Assembly: GCA_028699915.1 (NCBI GenBank)
Contig: JAQVTR010000011.1
Location: forward strand, 1-41,420
Length of the DNA stretch: 41,420 nucleotides
Direction: 5' to 3'
Origin: Fidelibacterota bacterium
GTDB taxonomy: Bacteria > Fidelibacterota > Fidelibacteria > Fidelibacterales > Fidelibacteraceae
The notes beneath the pieces were generated by a model. That model saw only the letters and a program-made list of their open reading frames with translations. It had not been told where the DNA came from and made no database searches. A program made the translations under genes and the position numbers. Of the stretch, positions 17,947 to 26,486 are shown piece by piece (the first letter of the stretch is position 1; the number at the start of each line of letters is the position of its first letter).

Positions 17947-19161
17947 ATGCAGCAATTAGGACAAATGCCGGACCGGCAAGGCTATTTCGGCGCTTACGGC
18001 GGGGCTTTCCTGCCGCCGCAATTGACCGGGATCATGAAGGATATTGCAGACAAGTACGAACAGATCCGTAAGCAAAGGGATTTCCGCGAAGAATTGTATG
18101 ATCTTTACACGCATTATGTGGGACGTCCCAGCCCGATATTTTATGCGCGCCGCCTTTCCGCCAGCCTGGGGGGAGCGCAGATCTATCTCAAACGCGAAGA
18201 TCTGAACCATACCGGCGCGCACAAGATCAACCACTGCCTGGGAGAGGCGCTTCTGGCAAAGCGACTGGGTAAAAAAAAGGTCATTGCCGAAACCGGTGCC
18301 GGCCAGCACGGCGTGGCGCTGGCGACCGCTGCCGCACTGCTGGGACTGGAATGCGATATTTACATGGGTGATGTGGATATCGAAAAAGAACATCCCAATG
18401 TGATACGGATGAAGATCCTAGGCGCCAGGGTGATTCCTGTCAGCACCGGCACAAAGACGCTGAAAGATGCTGTCGATGCGTGTTTTAACGCCTATTTGCA
18501 GGATCCGGAGACCCAGCTGTACTGCATCGGTTCGGTTGTCGGCCCGCATCCCTTTCCTTCCATGGTCCGCGATTTCCAGTCAATTGTCGGCCACGAAGCC
18601 AGGGAACAATTTTTAAGCATGAACGGAAAACTGCCGGATAATCTGATCGCCTGCGTCGGCGGGGGTTCCAATGCCATTGGACTGTTTTCCGCTTTTCTGG
18701 ACGATGCGGAGGTCGCCATGTACGGTGTAGAGCCGTCCGGACTGAGTTTCAAGCCCGGTGAGCATGCCGCAACTATGACTATGGGAAAACCCGGCATTAT
18801 CCATGGTTTTCGCTGTTATCTGATCCAGGATGAGAAGGGTGAACCGCTTCCGGTCTATTCGGTGGCTTCAGGATTGGATTATCCGGGCGTGGGACCGCAG
18901 CACAGTTATTTAAAGGATATTGAACGGGTGCATTATGTGACTGCAAGCGACAAAGATGCCATTGAGGCTTTCTTTATGCTCTCGCAGGTTGAAGGCATCA
19001 TTCCGGCCCTCGAAAGCGCGCATGCGGTCGCCTATGCTGCCCGTATCGCGCCCAAGCTGCCGGCAGAGGAAAGCATTTTGATCAACCTTTCCGGACGCGG
19101 CGACAAAGATATTGATTTTGTCGTAAAAAAATACGGGAAAGATTACGGAATCAAAGCCTAA
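17947..19161 (+). CDS. trpB: Tryptophan synthase beta chain, without an adjacent alpha-chain gene
   Basis: A 404-residue PLP enzyme that joins indole and serine to make tryptophan. The PLP lysine lies in [14 protein letters not shown], the catalytic Glu in [11 protein letters not shown], the phosphate loop is [19 protein letters not shown] carries the conserved Asp, and the tail reads NLSGRGDKD. The sequence is of the TrpB1 class, which normally pairs with TrpA. No trpA or other trp gene is adjacent, so it may act with a distant TrpA or salvage indole. The usual R-x-x-x-NVFRM segment reads EHPNVIRM, a modest departure. It ends at a strong shared terminator. Confidence 0.94.
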   Translation: MQQLGQMPDRQGYFGAYGGAFLPPQLTGIMKDIADKYEQIRKQRDFREELYDLYTHYVGRPSPIFYARRLSASLGGAQIYLKREDLNHTGAHKINHCLGEALLAKRLGKKKVIAETGAGQHGVALATAAALLGLECDIYMGDVDIEKEHPNVIRMKILGARVIPVSTGTKTLKDAVDACFNAYLQDPETQLYCIGSVVGPHPFPSMVRDFQSIVGHEAREQFLSMNGKLPDNLIACVGGGSNAIGLFSAFLDDAEVAMYGVEPSGLSFKPGEHAATMTMGKPGIIHGFRCYLIQDEKGEPLPVYSVASGLDYPGVGPQHSYLKDIERVHYVTASDKDAIEAFFMLSQVEGIIPALESAHAVAYAARIAPKLPAEESILINLSGRGDKDIDFVVKKYGKDYGIKA

Positions 19162-19188
19162 TGCGATCCTAAAAAAGCAGAGGCATAA

Positions 19189-19218
19189 AAAGGTCCCTTC
19201 GGAAACGAAGGGACCTTT
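19189..19218. terminator. Bidirectional intrinsic terminator between trpB and hprK
   Basis: A perfect 13-base stem (19189-19201 with 19206-19218) is closed by the stable tetraloop GAAA. A-rich sequence on the left and T-rich sequence on the right provide U-runs for either direction. It lies between the convergent genes trpB and hprK and can serve both. Confidence 0.85.
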
Positions 19219-19242
19219 CATTGTTCAAATTTAAAATGCCTT

Positions 19243-20217
19243 TTATTCGGGGTCTTCTTCGATAGTGTCGCCATTGAGGTTGACGGATTTCTCCTTAAGT
19301 TCCTTCAGGAGTTTTTCCTGCATTTCCTTAGCCGGATCTTCGCCATAGAGCTTGAGAAGGTAGGTCATGGCGATGGTTTCCACAATGACGGAAATATTTT
19401 TTCCTGGATTGATGGGCAGGCGGATATGCGGGATGCTGACACCGAGGATGCTGATATGATCCTCCGTCAGTCCGAAGCGTTCGTAATGGACGTCCGGTTC
19501 CCAGCGCAGAAGTTCGATCATCATTTCTACGCGTTTCTGCACGCGTACTGCGCGGGCGCCGAAGATCTTGCGGATATTGACAATTCCAAGTCCGCGGACC
19601 TCAATGGTATCCTGAAGCAGTTCTTCCGGTTTTCCGATCAGCACGTTCCGGGCGGTTCTGCGAATGTCGACGACATCGTCGGCGACCAGCCGGTGACCCC
19701 GTTCGACGATATCCAGGGCGATCTCGCTCTTGCCGATCCCGCTCTTGCCGGTCAGCAAAATTCCTACGCCGTGCACATCCACCAGTCCGCCGTGAATGAT
19801 GGTAGTGGGCGCAAATCGCTTGTAGAGATAATTCCCCATGTCCTGCAGAAACTGCATGATATTGATATCCGTTTGCAGCAACGGTACCCCGGCTTCGTTT
19901 GCCAGTTCGATGATGATCGGCTGAATTTCAGGGGTTTCCACAAAAATTGCCGCGGGAATTTTGAAAGCGAACATTTTCCGGAACAGATTTTCCATCGCTG
20001 CAGGCGAAAGGGTCGCAATATACTGCATTTCCTTTTTGCTGAATACCTGCAGCTTGTGTCGCGGAAAATCCGTCCAGAAACCGGTAAGTTCAAGTCCCGG
20101 AATATTTACAACCGAAGAAGTGACGGACCCGTCATCACCCGCTTCGGGATTGATCTGTTTCAGCTGCAGCTTGCTTCGGGTCTCGGCGATCAGTTCATGT
20201 ACTGATAATTTTTTCAT
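19243..20217 (-). CDS. hprK: HPr kinase/phosphorylase
   Basis: A 324-residue bifunctional enzyme that phosphorylates and dephosphorylates the regulatory serine of HPr-type PTS proteins. His142 (IIHGG), the P-loop GKSGIGKS at 157-164, Asp180-Asp181 and the family signature EVRGLGIVNI at 206-215 are present. The conserved C-terminal region with INPGKNISVIVETIAMTYLLKLYG follows. Its start lies inside the end of hpf (23-base overlap), so the two are translationally coupled. No HPr or other PTS gene is visible in this window. In many Gram-negatives HprK works in a regulatory PTS rather than in sugar uptake. Confidence 0.95.
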   Translation of the reverse strand: MKKLSVHELIAETRSKLQLKQINPEAGDDGSVTSSVVNIPGLELTGFWTDFPRHKLQVFSKKEMQYIATLSPAAMENLFRKMFAFKIPAAIFVETPEIQPIIIELANEAGVPLLQTDINIMQFLQDMGNYLYKRFAPTTIIHGGLVDVHGVGILLTGKSGIGKSEIALDIVERGHRLVADDVVDIRRTARNVLIGKPEELLQDTIEVRGLGIVNIRKIFGARAVRVQKRVEMMIELLRWEPDVHYERFGLTEDHISILGVSIPHIRLPINPGKNISVIVETIAMTYLLKLYGEDPAKEMQEKLLKELKEKSVNLNGDTIEEDPE

Positions 20218-20506
20218 GTTTGGTCTGGAATTGTCCTTTGTATTTTTGAATTTGTCGGATCATCTTGTCAACGGCAAGATCTATGGATTTGGTCAGTTCT
20301 TCGTCTTTTTCACGCAAAGTCAGGGTTTTCAGAGGTGCCTTTAAGACAATCTGGGTCATATATTCATAACTTTTAATGCGTTCCAGGGTAATGTGAACGG
20401 AAACGACACGGTCAAACACCTTAAGCACGCGCTGTATCTCGTTCTCCACGTAATTGCGCGTTTCTTCGGAGATAGTAAATTGCCTTGCTGTGATTAAGAT
20501 ATTCAT
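20195..20506 (-). CDS. hpf: Ribosome hibernation promoting factor, short form
   Basis: A 103-residue protein. MNILITARQFTISEETRNYVENEIQRVLKVFDRVVSVHITLER is the start of the HPF/YfiA (RaiA) beta-alpha-beta-beta-beta-alpha fold, and the sequence ends KSIDLAVDKMIRQIQKYKGQF with the conserved basic helix. The length is that of the short HPF, lacking the C-terminal dimerisation domain of long HPF. It binds the decoding centre of the 30S subunit in resting cells. It is encoded between xerC/D and hprK; a purine-rich AAGGAGAAGG lies before its start. A 76-base gap separates it from xerC/D. Confidence 0.93.
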   Translation of the reverse strand: MNILITARQFTISEETRNYVENEIQRVLKVFDRVVSVHITLERIKSYEYMTQIVLKAPLKTLTLREKDEELTKSIDLAVDKMIRQIQKYKGQFQTKHEKIIST

Positions 20507-20582
20507 AGCCTTCTCCTTTTTAATGGGTTATTTTAGTTTGCCATAAGAAAATATACATCATTCTTTTAACAAATAAAAAACC

Positions 20583-21509
20583 TTATTGTTCTTTCTTTTT
20601 TTTCTCCGCCCGGGGATGCGCTTTTTCATAGGCGCTTTTCAAACGTCCCATTTTAACATGGGTGTAGACCTGGGTCGTGGACAGGCTTTCATGTCCCAGC
20701 ATCATGCGAACGGATTCCAGATCCGCACCTTCATCCAGCAGATGGGTGGCAAAGCTGTGGCGCAGAACGTGTGGACTGTTCTTGCGCGCGCCGCCGGAAA
20801 TGGGCTTGAGATATTTTTCAACACGAAGGCGCACGTTCCGGGTTGAGATCGGTTTTCCCCTTCCGGAAAGGAACAGCGTATCATCGGGTCCGGGCTTGCC
20901 AAAGGATTTTTCATAGTAAGCAAGATAGATATCGAGGGCTCGGCGGCTGCTTTCACCGAGGGGCAGAAGCCGTTGTTTATTGCCTTTCCCCAGTACGGAG
21001 ACCAGCATTCTCCGGAAGCGGATATCGCGCAAGCGAAGCTGCTGCAGTTCGTTCAGACGCAGACCGCAGGCATAGAACAGTTCGAGCATAGCGGCATCGC
21101 GGGCGCTGACAAAATCACGGGCTTCCAGCCGGCGGAAGAGGGTGGCCGCCTGTTCTTTGCTCAGCACGGCCGGAAGGTTGCGCGGAATACGGGGTGTGCG
21201 CACGGAATAAGCCGGATTCTTTTCGATCCATCCGCGCCGGAGGCAGTAACGGAAAAAGGATTTCAGCGCGGCCAGTTTACGTGCAGCCGAACGGGCGGTA
21301 AATCTGACTTCCGTCAGCATGCCCAGAAAATGCCGAATACTGATCTTGTCGATTTCGGACAGTTCCACCGTTTCGCGGCCGTGGTATTCCACGCAAAAGG
21401 CATGGAATTGCCGCAGATCCTGCCGGTAGGCTTTCAGGGTATGCTGCGAATATGCCCGGACGGATTCCAGGTAGCTGAGAAATTCATCGATCGCTGTCAG
21501 GAATTGCAT
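20583..21509 (-). CDS. xerC: Tyrosine recombinase XerC/XerD
   Basis: A 308-residue site-specific recombinase that resolves chromosome dimers at dif. The N-terminal SAM-like DNA-binding domain (IDEFLSYLESVRAYSQHTLKAYRQDLRQF) is followed by the catalytic domain. All active-site residues are visible: Arg151 (ACGLRLNEL), Lys175, His247 and Arg250 (HVLRHSFATHLL), His273 (LGHESLSTTQ) and Tyr282 (VYTHV). Position in a housekeeping operon and close match to the Xer consensus favour a chromosomal Xer protein over a phage or integron integrase. XerC and XerD cannot be separated from sequence alone. GGGAG lies upstream of the ATG. Confidence 0.92.
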   Translation of the reverse strand: MQFLTAIDEFLSYLESVRAYSQHTLKAYRQDLRQFHAFCVEYHGRETVELSEIDKISIRHFLGMLTEVRFTARSAARKLAALKSFFRYCLRRGWIEKNPAYSVRTPRIPRNLPAVLSKEQAATLFRRLEARDFVSARDAAMLELFYACGLRLNELQQLRLRDIRFRRMLVSVLGKGNKQRLLPLGESSRRALDIYLAYYEKSFGKPGPDDTLFLSGRGKPISTRNVRLRVEKYLKPISGGARKNSPHVLRHSFATHLLDEGADLESVRMMLGHESLSTTQVYTHVKMGRLKSAYEKAHPRAEKKKKEQ

Positions 21510-21528
21510 GCAAACTCCCGTCGTCTCT

Positions 21529-22542
21529 TTAAATTGCCGAATTTTCCCGCAGTAATTTAAGGACCCGCGCCATATCCTCCGGCAGCGCCGCGCGTACCTG
21601 CAAGGGCTGGCCGTTCACCGGATGTTTAAAATGCATTTCAGCGCAGTGCAGCGCCTGGCGTTTCATCGAATCCAGCACTTCTAACGCCAGGCTGCGCCGG
21701 GCCGGGGTCAGTCCTTTCAGACGCTGATTGCCGCCTCCGTAAAGCGTGTCGCCCAGCACGGGATGGCCGGCATCGGACAAATGCACCCGGATCTGGTGCG
21801 TGCGGCCAGTCAGGATCTGTACGCGGAGAAAGCTGATAAAATCAAACGATTCCAGCACTTCATAACGGGTTTCCGCGGGTTTTCCGTTCCGCTCGTCTTG
21901 GTACGCCGCATATTTCTGCCGTTCCCGCTTGTGCCGCCCGATCGCCTTGGTAAACGCGCCGCGTTCCCCGGTAAAACGGCCCCAGGCAAGGACCAGGTAA
22001 TATTTTTCGATATTGCGGAATTCAAATGTCCGCGCCATCCGGTTGTGCGCCACGTTATGTTTTGCCGCAATAATGGCTCCGGAAGTATCCTTGTCCAGCC
22101 GGTGCACAATCCCGGGCCGGTAAACGCCGCCGACGTCCGACAGCGTTGTGCAGCGGTGCGCCAGAGCGTTGACCAGGGTACCCGTACGGTTGCCCGCCGC
22201 GGGATGCACCACCAGTCCGGGCGGCTTATTGATCACGATAAGGTCGTCATCTTCGTAAATCACATCCAGAGGGATGTTCTCGGCTTCCACTTCCAGGGGC
22301 GCAAAGCGTGGGATATGGACGGTGATCATGTTCCCGGGATTGACTTTGCAGGACGCTTTCATTACACTTTCGCGGTTGACGGTAATCAGTCCGCGATGGA
22401 TCAGTTCCTGCACTTTAGAGCGGGAAATATCTTTAATGGATTCTGTAATAAAGGTATCGATACGCGTCGGTTTCTGTGCGGGCCGCACCGCAATGCAGTA
22501 GGTATCAAAGGCATCCGTTTCGGTTAAAAGTGTTTCGCTCAT
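21529..22542 (-). CDS. rluD: Ribosomal large-subunit pseudouridine synthase, RluD type
   Basis: A 337-residue protein with an N-terminal S4 RNA-binding domain (RIDTFITESIKDISRSKVQELIHRGLITVN) and the RsuA/RluA catalytic domain. The catalytic Asp lies in HRLDKDTSGAIIAAK, preceded by VVHPAAGNRTGTLVNAL and followed by RTHQIRVHL. It isomerises uridines of 23S rRNA, in the RluD case in helix 69. The start overlaps the lspA stop by 4 bases, so the two are coupled. The RluD assignment within the RluA/C/D set rests on the S4 domain and overall similarity. Confidence 0.9.
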   Translation of the reverse strand: MSETLLTETDAFDTYCIAVRPAQKPTRIDTFITESIKDISRSKVQELIHRGLITVNRESVMKASCKVNPGNMITVHIPRFAPLEVEAENIPLDVIYEDDDLIVINKPPGLVVHPAAGNRTGTLVNALAHRCTTLSDVGGVYRPGIVHRLDKDTSGAIIAAKHNVAHNRMARTFEFRNIEKYYLVLAWGRFTGERGAFTKAIGRHKRERQKYAAYQDERNGKPAETRYEVLESFDFISFLRVQILTGRTHQIRVHLSDAGHPVLGDTLYGGGNQRLKGLTPARRSLALEVLDSMKRQALHCAEMHFKHPVNGQPLQVRAALPEDMARVLKLLRENSAI

Positions 22543-23099
22543 GATTGTTCGGTACCGGCCTTTTTATTCTGCCGCCGGATCCGCACCTCTTCGGAAAGGG
22601 TGTAGATCAGGTACAGGAAGACCCCGACCGTGATGCAAGAATCGGCGACATTGAAAATGGCAAAGGGATTGAAGGGCCAGAATCCGAAGTCAAGCTTAAT
22701 GAAGTCCGTGACCTCGCCGAAAGCAAAACGGTCAATGGCGTTTCCGACCGCGCCGGCGAGAATAAGGGTGAAAGCGAAATAATTGACGATAGTTTCCGGC
22801 TTTTCCCGGATTATGCGGTAGAAAAAATACAGGATGAACAGTAAGGCAAAAATGGACACGTATTTCAGCATTGGGACAGGAATACTAAAGGCAACGCCCG
22901 TGTTCTCAACATGAGTAAAGCTGAGCCATTTTCCGGCAACGGCAATATCCTGCCATTCGTAATAGCTTTCCATAGGAAGCAGCTCCCTTATGCGATGCTT
23001 GCTCCATTGGTCGAAACCGATCAGTGCGGCAAAGACAAACAGACAAAGCGGGATCAGGATACGGGTTTTTTTGCTGAGGGATTTCAATCTTTTTTCCAT
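22539..23099 (-). CDS. lspA: Lipoprotein signal peptidase (signal peptidase II)
   Basis: A 186-residue polytopic aspartyl protease of the inner membrane that cleaves prolipoproteins. Four hydrophobic segments are visible, and both catalytic aspartates lie in the expected motifs NAIDR and FNVADS. FDQWSKHRI near the N-terminus is the family's D-x-x-(S/T)-K box. I prefer the ATG at 23099 (MEKRLKSL). The frame extends to a TTG at 23141 that overlaps the plsC stop and has GGGA close upstream, so that start is possible; it would add 14 mostly hydrophobic residues. The window itself encodes several lipoproteins that would be substrates. Confidence 0.92.
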   Translation of the reverse strand: MEKRLKSLSKKTRILIPLCLFVFAALIGFDQWSKHRIRELLPMESYYEWQDIAVAGKWLSFTHVENTGVAFSIPVPMLKYVSIFALLFILYFFYRIIREKPETIVNYFAFTLILAGAVGNAIDRFAFGEVTDFIKLDFGFWPFNPFAIFNVADSCITVGVFLYLIYTLSEEVRIRRQNKKAGTEQS

Positions 23100-23137
23100 G
23101 CTGATAATGTAGAATAAAACGGCGCGGAGAGCAATGA

Positions 23138-23890
23138 TCAATTTTCCCTGAACACCGCGTCGTTGTCGCCGTACATTTCCTTCAATTCCTTTTCCAGAAG
23201 CTGAAAACAGGTATCGGAAAGCAGCTGGCGATCCTCATAACGGTAGTTGCGAATGTCGATCGGGGGCAACACCCGCAATTCGATGTTGGAGGGGTGGAAC
23301 ATTTTCTTTCCCGGCGTCATCATGGCGCGTGCGCCTTTAATGGCGATCGGTAAAACCGGCCATCCGTGCTGGATGGCCATCACAAAGGCACCCGGACGAA
23401 AAGGGGAAAGGAGGGCGTTTTTAAAACGGCTGCCTTCCGGAAAGAACATGAGGGAGATCCCCTCTTTTTTGAGAAACTCAAAGCGCTGGTTCAAATGTCC
23501 GATGGAGCTCCCCTTGCTCATATTATCCACAAAAATAAAGCCGGATCGTTTCATCGCGGGTCCGATGATAAAAGATTTTTCAAGATTCTTTTTTGCGACC
23601 ATGCGCATAGGAAGGGGAATTTTCCCCAGCAAGTAAAAAATATCCACGGTGCTTTCATGGTTGGCGATAATGATATAGGATTGTCCGGCCTTGATGTTTT
23701 CCAGCCCCTCGATGCGCAATTTTCCTGGCATGGCCAGAGCGGCCCATTTTGCCCATGCGGTAATAAGGCGGTTAAAAAAGGAGATCCGGCGCACAAAAAG
23801 GGAACAGAGGATCAGAAAACCGCCGATGAAAATATTTCCGAGATATATGTGCAGGTAAATGTAAATATTGCGTAAAACGTTCAGGAACAT
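23138..23890 (-). CDS. plsC: 1-acyl-sn-glycerol-3-phosphate acyltransferase
   Basis: A 250-residue membrane-bound acyltransferase making phosphatidic acid. The HX4D catalytic motif is NHESTVDIF, the glycerol-phosphate-binding motif is FFPEGSRFK, and VLPIAIKGA is the conserved hydrophobic strand. An N-terminal hydrophobic segment (IYLHIYLGNIFIGGFLILCSLFV) anchors it to the inner membrane. It lies 3 bases after serS and runs on into lspA, in a run of housekeeping genes. Confidence 0.92.
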   Translation of the reverse strand: MFLNVLRNIYIYLHIYLGNIFIGGFLILCSLFVRRISFFNRLITAWAKWAALAMPGKLRIEGLENIKAGQSYIIIANHESTVDIFYLLGKIPLPMRMVAKKNLEKSFIIGPAMKRSGFIFVDNMSKGSSIGHLNQRFEFLKKEGISLMFFPEGSRFKNALLSPFRPGAFVMAIQHGWPVLPIAIKGARAMMTPGKKMFHPSNIELRVLPPIDIRNYRYEDRQLLSDTCFQLLEKELKEMYGDNDAVFREN

Positions 23891-23893
23891 GGC

Positions 23894-25159
23894 TCAACCT
23901 TTGATATGATCCGTTCCAAGGTAGGGTTGCAGAGCTTCGGGAATGCGCAAACTTCCGTCGGCCTGCTGATAGTTTTCGATCAATGCGATCATCAGTCGCG
24001 GCGTAGCCACGCCGGAGCCGTTCAGGGTATGGACAAAGCGCATGCCGTTTTCATCTTTGAAACGGATATTGGCGCGGCGTGCCTGGAAATCTTCAAAATT
24101 GCTGCAGCTTGAAACCTCCAGCCATTTTTTGCTGCCGGGCGCCCAAAGTTCGATATCGCAGCAGCGGGCGGCGGCAAAGCTCAGGTCTGCAGAACAGAGT
24201 TCCACAACCCGGTAAGGGAGTCCCAGTTTCTGCAGTACGCTTTCGGCGTTTCCGATCAGTTGCTCCCAGGCCTCGTAAGAACGGTCCGGATGCACAAACT
24301 GCACCATTTCGACCTTGTTGAACTGGTGCAGGCGCTGAAGTCCGCGGGTTTCTTTGCCATAGGAACCCGCTTCGCGACGAAAACAACCCGAATAGGCCAC
24401 ATAGCGGATGGGAAGTTCCGCGGCGGATAAAACTTCGTCGCGGTGAATATTGGTCACGGGGACTTCCGCAGTGGGTATCAGCCAAAGGTCGTCCTCCCGG
24501 AGATAATACATATCCTCTGCCATTTTCGGCAGTTGGCCGGTGCCGGTTGCCGAGCCGGAATGAACAAGAAAGGGCGGAAAAATCTCGCTATACCCGTGCT
24601 CGCTGCCATGAAGGTCCAGCATAAAATTGATCAGTGCGCGCTCCAGGCGGGCACCGGTTCCGGTGTACAGCGGGAAACCGCTGCCGGCGATCTTGGCGCC
24701 GCGCTTCATATCCAGCATCTTCAATATTTCGGCGATATCCAGATGGTCTTTGGGCTCAAAATCAAAATCCCGGAGTTTTCCCTGGCTGCGAACGACCACA
24801 TTGTCCGCTTCACTTTTACCCGGGGGTGTTTCCGGAGAGGGCATATTGGGTACAGCCAGGAGCTGCCGCTGAAGTTCCTTCTGGATCTCCGCCAGAGCGG
24901 CATCCTTTTCACGGATAGCGGCGCTGAGTTCCTGCATGTCCGCGATCTCGGCGGAAGCATCCTCCTGATTTCGCTTTTTGAGGCTGATCCCTTCGCTGAC
25001 CTTGTTGCGGCGGCATTTCATGTCATCAACATCCTTGCCCATGGAACGGCGGCGCTCGTCCAGAACCAGAATGGCATTTACGTCAATACGGACGTTTTTC
25101 AATGCCAGCCTTTCTTCTGCTGCGGACGGATCTTCGCGTAAAACTTTGATATCGATCAT
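23894..25159 (-). CDS. serS: Seryl-tRNA synthetase
   Basis: A 421-residue class II aminoacyl-tRNA synthetase. The N-terminal antiparallel coiled-coil arm (about residues 30-105) grips the long variable arm of tRNA-Ser. Motif 2 appears as YSGCFRREAGSYGKETRGLQRLHQFNKVEMV, and motif 3 as the C-terminal NGSGVATPRLMIALIENYQQ. Length and order are normal for the bacterial enzyme. It starts at ATG 25159 with AAGGAAG just upstream. The 108 bases before it, after the oxoamine synthase-like gene, show no T-box that I can recognise. Confidence 0.96.
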   Translation of the reverse strand: MIDIKVLREDPSAAEERLALKNVRIDVNAILVLDERRRSMGKDVDDMKCRRNKVSEGISLKKRNQEDASAEIADMQELSAAIREKDAALAEIQKELQRQLLAVPNMPSPETPPGKSEADNVVVRSQGKLRDFDFEPKDHLDIAEILKMLDMKRGAKIAGSGFPLYTGTGARLERALINFMLDLHGSEHGYSEIFPPFLVHSGSATGTGQLPKMAEDMYYLREDDLWLIPTAEVPVTNIHRDEVLSAAELPIRYVAYSGCFRREAGSYGKETRGLQRLHQFNKVEMVQFVHPDRSYEAWEQLIGNAESVLQKLGLPYRVVELCSADLSFAAARCCDIELWAPGSKKWLEVSSCSNFEDFQARRANIRFKDENGMRFVHTLNGSGVATPRLMIALIENYQQADGSLRIPEALQPYLGTDHIKG

Positions 25160-25267
25160 AAGCTTCCTTTTTTACCCGCCAGGAAAATACAAAGTCCGGA
25201 CATAAATACCCATAAAAAAATCATCGATGCCGGCTTTGCGTGTTTTAAAGAAAAGCGCTGCGGCAAC

Positions 25268-26341
25268 TCAGTTCCCCGCGACTTTACGCAAGGCTTCAAT
25301 CAGCCGGCTGATATGTTCTTCTCCGTGCCGGGAAGAAAGGGCAAAGCGGAAATAATCGTTTTTGCCGGGGTAACGGATCAGGGAGGGATAAATGCCGGCG
25401 CCGATCAGGGAATTTTTCAGTGCATCCGTGCCGGCGGCATCGGGCATGCTGATGCCGATGACCGGAGTGGGAATGACCGGAACATTATATCCCATGGCGT
25501 TGAGGTCTTTTTTGGTTTTTACACATCGTTTCCGGAAATCCGCCATCATTGCAGCGTTGGCATCCAGATAATCCAGTGCGGCAATAGCGGCGGCGGCAAG
25601 CGGCAGAGACAGGGCGGAGGTGGTTCCGTAGGCGCAGGTTTTAAGCACTGCGTCAATATAGGACTTGGGACCCGAAACAAAACCGCCGGCGGCGCCCAGG
25701 GCTTTTCCCAGGGAACCGCTCAGGATAATGCGTGGGCTTTTCAAGAAAAAGTGCTCGGCGGCACCGCGTCCCCGTTTGCCAAGAATGCCAAGCGCATGGG
25801 CTTCGTCGATGATAAGAAGGCCATCGAAACGTTCCGCAAGGCGCAGATAATCCGGCAAGGGCGGCAGTGTGCCGTAAACGCCGTCGCTGATGATCAGCGG
25901 CCGTTTTTCGTTCCAGGCGATCTCAGCGCACAGTTCTTCCGGGTCCGAAGGAATAGCGATCTTGGGCAGTCCGCTCATGCGGATCGCATCTTTCAGGCTG
26001 GGGTGGCAATCGGGATGAAAATAGCACAGATAATTCTCGCCCGAGAGCGCGTCAAGCAGCGCAAGATTTGCCAGGTAACCGGCGGGCAGGACCGCAGTGG
26101 CGGCAGTTCCGAAGAATTTGCTCAGGCGCGCTTCAAGAGCAATATGCAGGGGATGCGTGCCGGTAGTAATGCGTGCGCCGCCGGAGGACAAGCCGTTGCT
26201 TTGGATGCTTTCTTCCACCGCGCGCAGAATTTCGGGATGCCGGGACAGACGGTGATAATCGTAACCGCCGAAAAACAGAAAAGTTTTGCCCTCCCAGATA
26301 ACATGCAGCGAATCGCTTGCCAGCAGTACCGGAACCATCAT
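25268..26341 (-). CDS. Alpha-oxoamine synthase-like PLP enzyme (BioF/KBL/SPT family)
   Basis: A 357-residue fold-type I PLP enzyme. Family landmarks are GGYDYHRLSRHP, SSGGARITTGTHPLH, the aromatic-stacking region near DCHPSLKDA (His113), ISDGVYGTLPPL, IIDEAHALGILGKRGRG (Asp179, His182) and the PLP lysine Lys213 in LSGSLGKALGAAGGF. These enzymes condense an amino acid with an acyl-CoA, with loss of CO2. It is about 30 residues shorter at the N-terminus than typical BioF. No biotin gene is nearby, so 8-amino-7-oxononanoate synthase is only one option; 2-amino-3-ketobutyrate ligase or a serine (or cysteate) acyltransferase for sphingo- or sulfonolipids are others. GGAG lies 6 bases before the start. 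Confidence 0.8.
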   Translation of the reverse strand: MMVPVLLASDSLHVIWEGKTFLFFGGYDYHRLSRHPEILRAVEESIQSNGLSSGGARITTGTHPLHIALEARLSKFFGTAATAVLPAGYLANLALLDALSGENYLCYFHPDCHPSLKDAIRMSGLPKIAIPSDPEELCAEIAWNEKRPLIISDGVYGTLPPLPDYLRLAERFDGLLIIDEAHALGILGKRGRGAAEHFFLKSPRIILSGSLGKALGAAGGFVSGPKSYIDAVLKTCAYGTTSALSLPLAAAAIAALDYLDANAAMMADFRKRCVKTKKDLNAMGYNVPVIPTPVIGISMPDAAGTDALKNSLIGAGIYPSLIRYPGKNDYFRFALSSRHGEEHISRLIEALRKVAGN

Positions 26342-26486
26342 GACGTTCTCCTTATCCTGTAATACGGGTAAATATACGCTTTTCCAGAAATTCCGCTCAA
26401 GTATTTTTATACTTTTTCCGCCATTCTGTTATTTGTTTCTTTTTTTAAAATGTATACATTATTCCGTCTAACCAGAAAGGTGAACG

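Noticed and set aside
25160-25267. T-box leader before serS
   Set aside because: The 108-base spacer is too short for a T-box and no specifier hairpin or T-box core is visible.
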